A stretch of 64,000 nucleotides of DNA from Polychytrium aggregatum (taxonomy: Eukaryota > Chytridiomycota > Chytridiomycetes > Polychytriales): positions 62,001 through 126,000 of the forward strand of contig NW_026516307.1 in the NCBI RefSeq assembly GCF_025602895.1. The letters are read 5' to 3'. The position numbers and the translations under genes are program-made. The notes beneath the pieces were generated by a model. That model saw nothing but the letters and a program-made list of their open reading frames with translations. It was not told the origin of the DNA and made no database searches. Positions 53,657-64,000 of this stretch are shown one piece after another (positions within the stretch are counted from its first letter, which is position 1; every line of letters starts with the position of its first letter).

Positions 53657-54316
53657 CGCGCAGACGGATGATCAAGGATGGCTGTGTGGCTGGCGTGCTG
53701 GCTGATTCAAAGATGAGCCGGAGGAGATGAGTCTCTGGATGAGCGGCTTCAAGTAGTCGACGACCCGCAACGAAGACGCGGCTGAGCTGGGCTGGGATCG
53801 AGGGTCGATTGACGGCGGCGGGTGGGCAGATCAACAGCAGACGGCAAGAGCGACGACGGCGGGCGAGGAAAGCGCTTTGGCCATCCGGCGATCCGATCGC
53901 GGCGATGCGGCCTGTGTGGCGGTGGCGGTGCGACGGCTCTGCTGCGCTCTCGGTCGCTCTCGGTTGCTCTCGGTCGCTCGTCGCGGCTTCTCGTAGCCTC
54001 TCGCTATCTCCTCGCTCTCTCCTCGCCATGGTTGGCCGTTTCGTCAAGCCTGCTGACCCAGTTCGCTGACCGTTTTGCCGGGTCGTTCGTTGCTTACCGT
54101 CCGGCTTTCCCCCATCATCTACTCGCCAGATCCACCGCTGACGCTCGGTCTGCCCTCGGCATCTCATTTGGTACTTGTCGCGCCTTCTGATGCATGCAGT
54201 TTCTGCCCCCAGTGGCCGAAGCTCGTGGCGGCTTTCTCGCTGACGCAACCTTTGTCTGCGGCTCATCGACCCAGGCCCAAAACCAGATCTATCCTCCTGC
54301 TGCTCATCTGCTCGTC
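53657..54316. promoter_or_regulatory. Divergent upstream region (SGNH hydrolase / thiamine enzyme)
   Basis: 660 bp between start codons. It contains a CGGTCGCTCT/CGGTTGCTCT repeat (53950-53980). There is no obvious TPP-riboswitch core by eye and no gene. Confidence 0.4.
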
Positions 54317-56476
54317 ATGACCAAACCCCAAGTTGACTACACCCTCTATCTCGTCACGGATCGCTCTTTGCTTCCCGCTGGCACCACGCTTGCCTCGTCC
54401 GTCAAGGCTGCCATCGAGGGAGGCGCTACCCTCGTCCAGCTCCGCGAGAAGAATGTCTCTACCAAAGAATTCGTCGAGACCGCCCAGCAGGTCCTTGCGA
54501 TCACCCGAGCTGCAGGTGTGCCGCTTTTCATCAACGACCGCATCGACGTTGCCCTGGCGGTCGACGCCGACGGTGTTCACATCGGCCAAAGCGACATGCC
54601 GGTGGACATTGCCCGTGGCCTCCTTGGTTCGACCAAGGTCCTCGGCGTGACTGTCGAGAACCCGCAGCAGGCCTGGGATGCCATCCAGAAGGGGGCCGAC
54701 TACATCGGCACCTCGGCTGTCTTTCCGACCGGCACCAAGAAGCACGCCGACGACCACCAGTTCCTTGGCCCTGTCGGTGTCAAGGCGATCCTTGAGTCGG
54801 TCCGCTACACCGACATTCCTGTCGTGACCATTGGTGGCCTCAATGCCGACAATGTCGAGCAGGTTCTGTTGGAATCGGCCGTCGAGAAGAGCGGCCACAA
54901 GCCCGCCAAGCGACTCTCTGGCGTCGCCATCGTCTCGGCCATCATCGCCAAGGAAGACCCAAAGGCCGCTTCGCAGGTACTGGCGGCCAAGATCCGTCCG
55001 ATCGTCTCGGGCACGGCCCATGCCGCCGTTGAGCGATCGCTCGTCTGGAAGCGCCCCGATGCCGAACAGGCGCTCGTCGACAAGATTGCCAACGCATTCA
55101 TTCAGCTGCGTGAGCGAAAGCCTCTCGTGCACAACATCACCAACTACGGTAAGGTCTGCGCCTCTGGCAGGGACGCGGTTGAATATGTATACCACCATGT
55201 CGGGTTTCCCGAGATCCATCGCCAGGGTCCGAGACGGCTCTTATAAGGGCACTTGAGTCGATCTGGAGAGTGTTTCCGCGAGCTTGGAAGTCCGCTTGTC
55301 GATGTCTTTGCATATTCTCTGCGGCGAATGTGCCCCGCTTCTCATGGCTGTAGACGATCTGACCGAACGGACCATGTGCGATGTCAAAGGCGCATGTCAA
55401 AGGCACAGAGTCAATGTCTTCGCACGAGCACTCTGCACAAGTCATGCTTCCTGACCATCATATTCTCATTCCTTCGCCCGACAGTTGTCATGAACGACAC
55501 CGCCAATGTCATTCTGCACATTGGCGGTCTTCCTGTCATGGCCCATGCGTAAGATGACACTGCCTGCGAACGCTTGTGCGCACGAACGCATGCACATGCG
55601 ACCCGCCGGGTTGATCGGGCCCGACATCGCTTGACGTTCTCTGCGCTGTCCCCTCGGTCCAGTCACAACGAGGCTGCCAAAATCACAGGCATCTCCAATG
55701 CCCTTGTTATCAACATTGGCACGCTCGACGACCCCAAGGTCCAATCGATGCACATCTCTGCCAAGCAGGTATGGCCCTTGAATGATACCCGGTGCTTACA
55801 GGCACCCTCCCTGTCTGCACGACGCATATCGATATGGCTCTGTGTTCGATGCTTACAACCGCAATTTGCTTCCAACACATAACCAAACGCAACGTCGCGG
55901 CTCCAGGCCAACGAAAAGGGAATCCCGATCGTCCTGGATCCAGTCGGTGCTGGCGCGACATCCTACCGCACCGAAACCACCCTTAAGCTCCTGACCGAAA
56001 ACAAGATCGACATTGTCAAGGGCAACGCCGGCGAGGTTGGCATCATTGCCGGCTGCGGTGGCGTCGAGATGCGGGGTGTCGAGAGTGTTGGAACGCTCTC
56101 GCAGCCGGAGTTTGTTGTCGAGAGCCTGGCCAAGCGCTTTAGCAACGTCTTTGCCATCTCGGGCAAGACCGATTACATCTCTAATGGCGCTCAGACTGTG
56201 GCCGCCTCCAACGGAAACGAGTGGCTCGGAACCCTGACCGGCACGGGCTGCTCAACGACGACCCTCGTGGCCAGCTTTGCCGCGGTCGAGAAGGACCATG
56301 TTGTCGCCACGGTTGCTGGTATCGTCGCCATGGGTGTTGCTGCCGAGCTTGCTGTTGAGTCTGGACGTGTTGCCGGTCCTGCAAGCTTCAAGGCTGCCCT
56401 CTACGATGCCCTGTACCATTTGAACGCCGATGCCATCCGACTGCGCGCCCGCGTTGAGATTTTGAAGAGCGCCTAG
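54317..56476 (+). CDS. THI6: Bifunctional thiamine-phosphate synthase / hydroxyethylthiazole kinase
   Basis: Exons 54317-55148, 55485-55548, 55663-55768 and 55907-56476 sum to 1572 nt (523 aa). The N-terminal half is thiamine-phosphate synthase: YTLYLVTDRSLLP, GGATLVQLREKN, FINDRIDVALAVDADGVHIG, GADYIGTSAVFPTGTK and VVTIGGLN. The C-terminal half is the thiazole kinase (ThiM/Thi6): VHNITNYVVMNDTAN, GIPIVLDPVGAGATSYR, VKGNAGEVG and TGTGCSTTTLVASF with the catalytic Cys region. The two steps phosphorylate hydroxyethylthiazole and couple it to HMP-PP to make thiamine phosphate. The same fusion occurs in yeast THI6. An in-frame ATG at 54194 would add 41 residues without family support, so 54317 is preferred. 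Confidence 0.93.
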
Positions 56477-57024
56477 GTACACACCCAGAGGGTATGGAAC
56501 GGGGCTCAAGTGTCTCGCTTGTGCTCGCCTGCGTGATATGCGGAAAGCGTATGGCCGCACCAAGAGCGCGTCAGACCCAAAGCAATATAGGAGCTCAATC
56601 CTCATTGATGAGAATGTCGAGACAACCATTGTGTCTGCAACATGGCGATTGGCATCTCGTTGGGCTTCGTTGCTGCGGCACGATCCTTTGCTGCGGCACG
56701 ATCCTTTGGTGCGGCACACAATATATCGACAGCGTCTGACTTTGGAAATGCTAGCCATGGTGTGCCCGGCGACCGGGCTCAGCCCCAGCCACTTATGCCT
56801 CTGGGCTTCTAGGTTGCGAAAGCAGTGATGCAACCCCTGCAATTGTCTGCTGCACAAGGGCGGGCATCGGACACGTCTCCCTTCGATCGGGGCCAAGTGT
56901 ATTTCGTACATCGAGTGTTCCTGACAAAGCGACTCGTTCGGCCCCCCCCCCAACAGGCCGTATGATACATGTTTCTCCTGGCTCGCACAGACCTGGGTGC
57001 TTTAGGTCGGCTCCACTGCAAATC
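56477..57024. other. Intergenic region between convergent genes
   Basis: It holds a three-unit repeat of GCTGCGGCACGATCCTTT (56670-56717). No gene motif was seen. Confidence 0.5.
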
Positions 57025-57897
57025 TCAGTCCCCGGTCGTGGCGTAGCTGAATTGCTCGTCTCCTTGTATGACCCCTAGAGTGGATCTCCGGGTAACAGGT
57101 GCTCTCCTGCTGGATCCGGTGCCCGACCCCATCCGGACGATGGTTTCGCCTCTCCGCTCGTGTGTCTCACCAGACTCACTGATGGGAGCAACTTTGTTGG
57201 TCCTGGATTGGGACTTTTGAAGCAGCTCAATGTTGCGACTGCTCTTTCGCCGGTAGATTGCGCTGGCAACGATGATATCGCTACTGCTGGCCAGGCTCGT
57301 GTGGCTCGAAATGTTGCCTTTGCTGCCGAGGTTATTCTTGCTTCCCAGACCGGCCTTGCTTGCCAGAGTCCCGCGGCTGCCAATATTTGTGTGGTCTGCA
57401 ACACTGCCATGGCTGCCGAGGTTGGCGTGGCTCCGTGCTAGAATCTTGTGCTGCATGTTCAAGACCAGCGCATTGGCTGCCATAGTCTCCTCCTCCTCGT
57501 TCATCAGGTCGTCCGTGGTAAAGCTGCCGCTTGCCAGTTTGTCCTGGAGCTTCTTGAGATGCTCCGTACATCCAACCGTGTACTCATGCCGCTCACCAAG
57601 CTGCAGACGGTATGTTTTCACGAATCCCTCGATGAGCGGGACCGTCTCCTTGATGAGGTTCAGGTGGATGTTTTGGGGGACGTCGACGGCTGACTGGGCC
57701 TCGACTGCGGCAAGATACTCCTTGCGCGGTCGCTCTTTCTCCTTGGCGTTGACTTTTTCTTTGGCCCATTTTTTGAGTTTGAGGATCATCTGCAAGGTGG
57801 ATGTGTCTGGGGGGGGGTTGAGGAGAACAGAAGTGACATGTCAGCAACAGCAAGTACCACGCCTCGTCTGGCAGCTCGAGGAGCAGTGCGAGCCCCT

Positions 57898-57952
<55 letters not shown>

Positions 57953-60854
57953 CTTCGTTTGGCTCAGCCGCGCCAACACCCAGTACCCCAGTACCTGTTT
58001 GTTTCTGGTAATTTGGACCAGGATCCGAGCCATGTTGTAAAGCACCGACCAGCGATTGGGATTGCATTCAAGAAGGATCGTCAGTCAATTTGCGGGACTC
58101 TGTTGCCATCGAGGGATCATGAGGAAAGGCTCTTACCGCGAGTTCGAGGTTCTCACCGGCCTTCTTCAGCTCAGTCAGAACCTTCACCACGCTTCCAATG
58201 TCTTTGAGCTTGCTCTCCGTTTCGCCGTGCTCGTGTGACTGCGTGGCTTTCATGCGACTAATGATGTCCAGATAGACAGGTGCGCTCGGGATCTCCAGGT
58301 TTTTATGGGTACTGACGCGGCTGCTTCCGGCCTTGATCGACATGGACGATATGACACTGCTGGATCTGCCACGGTTGGTGAGGCCAGGACTGAGTGACTG
58401 GAACACAACGCCATGCTCGGCGAGAGAATCCAGAACGTTGATCTCGCGCTCGCGACCGCCGTCGGGTTGATCAGCATCGGACATCTCTGCTTCGACATCG
58501 CCAGCGATCTCGATGGTCGGGATGTTGGGATGGCCTGGATAGTCGAAGGTCCGAAAGCTTGTGTCGTGTGGAGAAAACACATCCTGAGACTGTGCGTCCG
58601 GAGACTGGCCCAAGTTTGCTGCGTCGAGATAGATGCATATATGAGTCAGTGCGGACCAAGGACGATAACTCTATCAGGCTTGCAGCCGCTCTTCAACTTT
58701 TCGCATCTGCACATCTGCGCTTGTACATCTTTGGCTGGCGGGCTTACCGTTGACACTGAGACGTGGCTTGTCGTCCAAACCAAAGCTCTGTAACGAATTG
58801 AGGTTGATGGATGGCTCTCGTGAGCGCATTAACGGGGTCGTGGGCGATCCAACCAACAGATTTGACCATGCGGACAGTTGCGCTGGCGGTTTCGGTGGCT
58901 CTGGGAGGCTCTGTGCTCGATCAGAGACGCCTTCTATCACCAGAGCCGGCGCACTTCCGGCCTGCCAGTCTTCAGCATCGTGCGTTGTTTCAATCCAGTT
59001 TTCGATCTTTTTTGCTTTCGCCATTCTTTCCATATGCTGATTCAGTTCTGGCGTCTCATCACTCCTCCGGTCGACTACATCTGCAAGACTTTTGTGGCTC
59101 TTGTTCAAATGCTCGTCCGAGGTCTGTAGTGGAGAAATGATACCACGTCGCAGTTCCTCGATGAGATTGTGGTAGGAACGAGAGCTAGCTCGGACCCGGT
59201 CTTCCTGGGGCAGGTTCTCCTGCGAATTGTGGTGGTCGGTGAGCTTCTGCTGTATCAGGCTCGATAAACTGGATAGGCTCTTGTTATGCTCCTCGAGGGC
59301 CTCTGTCGTCAGCTGCGAGCGCTTGTGGACGACGCTGATGCCCAGTGTGCGTGCCGACTTGATCTCATCGCCCAGTTTCTCTGGGTGCTTTTGCAGAAGC
59401 TCCTCCTCCGGATCGGGGATCGAAATGAGCGGCCCACGTCCGGCTGCTATCGGTGCCGATGGTGGCAGGGACTCGGGCGAAAAGCTCTCCATGTTGTCCC
59501 GCGGCGCCAAACGCTTCACGACGGCCAGCTCCGTTGCGGATGTTGCTCCAATATCGCCCGATATACTTCGGACTGCCGCAGAAGATCGCGCACAAGAGTT
59601 GCGGGACGAATTAAGCATGGTGATAAACCCCGTGGTTGGTGTGAGTTGGTTCAGGTCGTAGGTATCGTTCACTCGGGTGAGAATGCTCTTGAAGCCTCCT
59701 TGAGCCTCGGAGGCAGCAAATATGCTGGACTTGCGCCGCATTCGCATGTGAGATTCTTCTGTCTTGACCTCTGCTTGCAATTAGCGATGCAAAAGTATTC
59801 GCATTAGGCACGCAGCTATGTGATCTGCATTCCGGCAGCGCCAAGTCGCTTGGCCTGTCGTTGCTTGGTAGTCAAGCTCTCACCACCCATACTTTGACAG
59901 CGGTGCACACAGGCACCCCTCATGTTTCAACACCGATACCACATGGGCTCGAAGCCCACAGACCGTCCGGCTCTGGTAGCCCATCAACGAACACTACCCA
60001 CTCGCAATGTGACACTCCCCCAAGCGCCGATACGTCGGTATGATGGCCCTCGCCACATCCACCGTCTGTCCCTTGGGGATTGCTCTCGACCTCCGTAGCC
60101 CACCTTGTGCTTTCCACAGCTTGCTGGTGTCCTGGTCCATGAGACTGACCGCCAGACTCTTTCGGCGGACCGATTCTCTGCGTCCGATGATGGCATCCAA
60201 CGCGACGGCGCCGCTTGGAGGGAGATGCTCGCTCGAGGGCTCGCGGTGGTAGATGGGGAGAGCCACGTCCATCGGCTCATGGAAGGAGCGCCGTTTTGAC
60301 TGCAGCCGCATTGCGGTCGAGTAATCTGCCGATGCAGGCGTCAATTGGTTTTGAAGATCAGGCTTTTGTGGTCGTCTCAACACCACGGGCGGCGAGGTCC
60401 GTGAGGAGCGAGGCGAGGAGGTGGCCGTAGCCATGTTGGAGAGGGCCAGCGAGGTTCTGGGCTCGTTAAGCATGTCCTGCGGAGGCTTTGGGGCGTTCGT
60501 CAAGGCCGGAAGATGGCCGAGCCCCCGGAATGCCGTCGATGCATCTTCCGGATGCCTGGGTTCCAAGGCATCAGAAGTCCGCGGCGATGCCGACGCGGGC
60601 GAAGACTGCTGCGATGGTGGCTCCGATGACAGCGTCGATGCAGGCCTCGACGATGATGATGACGATGTCGATGCTGGCCCTGGTATTGGTGCTGGTACTG
60701 CTGCTGGTGCTGGCTCCTGTTCCAAATCCGGTGTGATAGCTGGCGAATGGTGTTGCTGCCGCCGCGGCTCATCCTTTGGCTCGCTTCTCTCCTCGGCCTG
60801 TCCATTCTTTGAAGTCAGCGATGTGCGCTCAAGCGGAAACGGGTGCATGGCCAC
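57025..60854 (-). CDS. Large Ser/Thr-rich, mostly disordered protein of unknown function
   Basis: Several long minus-strand coding blocks appear to belong to one gene: 60034-60854 (start MAMHPFPLERTS), 58750-59770, 58140-58600 and 57025-57783 (end SYATTGD). Junctions are only partly resolved and frames do not all join cleanly, so the exon set is provisional. The first block is Pro/Ser-rich with basic patches (RRESVRRKSLAVS). The last has a short TPR-like stretch (RLQLGERHEYTVGCTEHLKKL) and a run of ~8-10 residue repeats of the type NLGSHGSVADHTNIGS. Many RRxS sites suggest phosphorylation. I recognise no family and assign no function. It could also be two adjacent genes. Confidence 0.5.
57899..57953 (+). 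repeat. Hexanucleotide microsatellite (ACCCAT)n
   Basis: About nine perfect units, inside an apparent intron of the minus-strand gene. Confidence 0.95.
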
Positions 60855-62117
60855 TCTATTGGAGGCATAAAATGCGCTCCTTGAGGTCGCCTCTTCGATG
60901 TGGCAGGATCTGGATGGAAGACAGCCGGTTTCAGGTCAAAATGGTGCGCGAAGACTCCAGAGAGCCAATGGGTACGATGATGCCCAGCAACGATTCTCAG
61001 TCGACGGAATGAGATAGTGAGCAATGAGGGGACCGAGAGGGCGTGTGAGGGTGGTCTAAGGGCTGAAAGCAGCAATCCCTCACCCAGCGGATGCAAGAGG
61101 GAGGGCAGATGCGAGTGGCCGCTGGCACTGATGCAGATACGAGTAGATTCCACTGGATCAATGGGTCCGCTTGCTCTCTCGGAAGATTTGTCGTGCTTCA
61201 GCATGCACTGACCGCTGCTGGGATGTGCCGTATGTACAGCAAGCCAGTCAGCCCTCGAATGGCCAACTGTAAAAAAACGGGGGCAAGGGACCAGGATCTG
61301 CCCGAGCATGATTGGGAGGGCCAGTGGAGAATCGGAGACATGGATGGCTGGCCGCTCTCAATCAGCCATCCACCAGGCATCCTGGCAGCCTCAAGGCGAA
61401 GGCCATGCCCAACGCACGATGTTTTGAGGCAGTAGATCATTTGATCGTGTATCAAGAAAAGTGGGCCTGGTTTTTAGTCCATATGCTTGGCAAGACAAAG
61501 CAATGGATACAGAATCTGGATGCAGGCAGTGGACGCTCCATCATGAATCGCGGCCCTCGATATGATGCTCACTCGCCAAACATCTATGTTGCCGACGGAA
61601 ACAACAATTTTGCTTCAACCCTGGACAAACGAACCGTAAAATACACCATTCCGGTATCAGTCACTCATTTAGATCCCAGGAGGGCAGCTCCGAAGTCATC
61701 GATGTTGATGAGGACGCACTCCTGCTCCCGATAGTCTCAGCAGACACAGCCTCCTTTGTGTCGATGGAGCCGGGAGAGTGGAATCGGGATATGAAACACT
61801 GGTTGAGACTGGGTCCTTGTCTGTCGAGATGGCTCAGAGCCTGCCACAGCGGGTCGCAAAGAAAAATCAACCGTGTTCACATCAGAAGGCCCAACATGAC
61901 TCGACCAAACATGACTCGACCAAAGACCAAGGACGTCCATGATCACTAAAGGAATGAACATCCACAAGCTGCGGGATGTTGGAAGCGAAGGGATCGGATC
62001 AATTGAGTGATCCGCCGTTTATAGATGAAAAGAAAGGAAATGAAAGAAGAGACTCAAGCAGAACGCACGAGGGACGAAACAACCTGATCAATCTATTGCT
62101 GAATCACCGTCCGCTGA
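60855..62117. other. Intergenic region
   Basis: About 1.26 kb without a recognisable gene. There is a short duplicated AACATGACTCGACC unit at 61893-61920. Confidence 0.5.
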
Positions 62118-64000
62118 TCAGTTGCGGCCGGTGCGAGTGAAGATGCTGACTTCGGGATACTCGTCGTCCTTCAGCTCGCTCGATGGCGTGATGGGGTTGG
62201 GAAGGAAGTGAGCATGGTTCAAGTAGCTGAGACACTTCTTGGCAATCAGCACAGTCGAGGGACAGGGCGTTGGGTAGATCGAGCGGGTGTTGGCGTTGTC
62301 GATCTTGAAGGACATGTCCATCATCATGTGCATGAGGGGGGACAGGGCATTTTGGTTGTACAAGGGGTTGGTGGAAAGGATGTACTTGAACTTTTCACGA
62401 GTTTCAAAGAGGACGGGCCAGCCAAAGGAGTTGACAATCTCGAACAGCTTGGTCTCAGTGAGGACACTGCGGTGAGTGGTTGAGTGAGTGAGTGAGTGAG
62501 TGAGTAATCAGAGTCGGAATCCACCATCCATACCACATCGCACACCATATCATACTTCACACCACATCACACAGTCCTCACCTGTGCTCCGAGTCGCTGA
62601 TGTGGAACACAAACTTGGACAGGGACTCCACCGAGCCGGCAATCTCGGCAACCACCTTGGCAACATGGTCGACGGGATCCATGGTCAGGGTGACGGGAGT
62701 GGCATATGAAGGAGCAAGGCCGAGCTGGATGCATCCCTTGACATATCGCCAGATGTAGTCATCCGCGTTGGACACTGGAGCGATGGAGGGTGTGAAGGTG
62801 TCAGTTGGTGTCAATTGGTGGGTGAGTGGCACTTGACAATCGAGACCATCGATTCATGGCCAGTCCATGTGAGCGAATGAGACATCTACACCACATCACA
62901 TCACACCACACCACACTCGACTCACCTCCGTATTTGCTGTCACCAGCAATGACGGCTGGGCGAATGATCGTCACCGGCACTCCCCTGGATCGTGCCTTGT
63001 TGACCAGCTGCTCAGAGACCCACTTGGTCTGGCCATACCCGCCAGAGATGTTCCAGGCCGAGTAGATCTTCTCCTCGAGCGGCTTGTCTGACTTCTTGGC
63101 CATCGGGATCGTGCCGATGGTCGAGATGTAGTGCACCACCTTGAGGTGGTGGGTTGTGGCCAGTCTCAGGGCCGTCGCAGTGCCGAGGACATTGGGTCCC
63201 TTGAGTCTGTCATAGTCAAACAGCCAGTGAACCTCGGCGCCGTTGTGGACAATCATGTCGGTCTCCTCGCCGATCTCCTTCCATCGCTCGTCCGAGAGTC
63301 CCCACTTGTCCTGCGACAGGTTGCCGCACAGTCCAACGAGTCGAGATTTGAGGTTGTGGTCAAGGAAGGCTCTCTGGCTCGGATCGAGAACCAGCTTCTG
63401 AGCCGTGCTGATGATGCGCTCGACAGCCTCCTGATCGTCCTTGGCTCGGACCAGGCAGTAGATCTTGGCCCGAGGGAACTTGTGGGCCAGCTCAAAGACC
63501 AAGAAGGCACCGAGGAAGCCAGTGGCACCGGTCAGGACGATGCCGCGAGGGTCCTTGGGATAGACAAACGGAGGAAGACCCTCGGCCGTCACACTCGCAT
63601 CGTCGAGCTTGGCGGCCTCGGCAGCCAGATCAACAGTCGGGGGAATCATCGGTCTGTCGTCGAGGATGTCGACAACCAGCTGGGCGACATCGAGCGGCGT
63701 CATTCCGTTCGACAGCAATATCATCGGTGATATCTCGACATTGAGCTCGTCCTTGATGGCGAGGGCCAGACGGACGACACTCAGCGAGTCAAAGCCGACG
63801 CCGCCGATGTAGTAGTTGCGGCCGTCGAGGGCGGGGTTGTCGATGATCTGGCTGCCAAGTGTGGAGATCTTGGCGGCAGCGCGGGACAGGGGAGTGTTGA
63901 CGAGTGTCAGTGGAGGGTACTCGACTGACCTACCGAAGTACTTGGCATGCTCGGCGAAACGCCTGAGCTTCTTGAGATCACGCTTGCCCGAGTCGTTGAG
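62118..64000 (-). CDS. NRPS-like enzyme, carrier and thioester-reductase domains (5' end beyond window)
   Basis: Minus-strand exons are >64000-62926, 62774-62582 and 62466-62118. The visible part starts with a linker and a phosphopantetheine carrier (YYIGGVGFDSLSVVRLALAIKDEL, attachment Ser in FDSLS). It continues with a Rossmann-fold reductase: GIVLTGATGFLGAFLVFEL for NADPH, IVHNGAEVHW, VVHYISTIGT, the Tyr/Lys pair in GGYGQTKWVSEQL, and TIIRPAVIAGDSKYG. Such proteins (Lys2-type aminoadipate reductases, NRPS-like or carboxylic acid reductases) load an acid and release it as an aldehyde by NADPH reduction. The adenylation domain should lie just right of the window, and substrate cannot be inferred. 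A GAGT microsatellite sits in the intron at 62480-62506. Confidence 0.85.

Noticed and set aside
53657-54316. TPP riboswitch upstream of the thiamine enzyme
   Set aside because: I could not find the conserved CTGAGA core together with its partner helix in the leader or the first intron. A covariance search would settle it.
57593-58045. Minus-strand frame with LLECNPNRWSVLYNMARI, looking TPR-like
   Set aside because: Stops lie just upstream in all frames with no usable splice acceptor, so it could not be connected to the neighbouring exons.
1-64000. CRISPR arrays, tRNA and rRNA genes
   Set aside because: Tandem arrays present have no unique spacers of CRISPR type. No rRNA was recognised, and no tRNA cloverleaf was noticed by eye; a tRNA scan would be needed to exclude small ones.

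Overview
The window reads as nuclear DNA of a GC-rich, intron-dense fungus, most probably an early-diverging zoosporic (chytrid-like) lineage. The evidence is the many short GT-AG introns, fungal single-gene metabolism (fused THI6-type thiamine enzyme, Trm13, CDP-diacylglycerol synthase, an NRPS-like reductase), a eukaryotic hybrid cluster protein, and Fanzor nucleases. The taxonomic placement is inference. Splice models below were checked by reading frame; where the summed exon length is a multiple of three this is stated.

Layout. 1-1276: 3' part of a pICln gene. 1960-8364 (minus): a cytochrome P450 split by a transposon (copy 1, 2743-6474). 8500-11720: LINE remnants, two of them arranged tail to tail. 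12366-17963: a UDP-glycosyltransferase split by copy 2 of the same transposon (13020-16752). 18000-19945: gene-poor, repeat-bearing DNA. 19946-22178: secreted choice-of-anchor-A/mucin-like protein. 23196-25288: Nramp metal transporter. 26492-30930: a fused diflavin reductase and hybrid cluster protein. 31405-34196 (minus) TRM13 and 34684-36012 (plus) CDP-DAG synthase share a divergent promoter region. 36380-39974: transposon copy 3. 40763-43386 (minus): F-box/LRR protein. 43771-51553: two divergently transcribed alkaline phosphatase genes on 3.44 kb inverted-repeat arms. 51820-53656 (minus): membrane-anchored SGNH hydrolase. 54317-56476: bifunctional thiamine enzyme. 57025-60854 (minus): large low-complexity protein of unknown function. 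62118-64000 (minus): carrier plus thioester-reductase end of an NRPS-like enzyme that runs off the window.

The most striking system is a ~3.7 kb TA-flanked element present three times. Each copy encodes, in tandem and in the same direction, a DD34E Tc1/mariner-IS630 type transposase and a ~788-residue Fanzor (TnpB-like, presumed RNA-guided) nuclease with its own TATA box. A conserved ~100 bp 3' segment with a hairpin is a candidate guide-RNA scaffold. Two copies interrupt a P450 and a UGT, two neighbouring genes of a possible detoxification pair. The third sits downstream of the CDP-DAG synthase and has lost transposase function but kept an open Fanzor frame. The second notable item is the single-polypeptide reductase/hybrid-cluster-protein fusion, which would join the electron-delivery module and the hydroxylamine/NO-reducing module in one enzyme.
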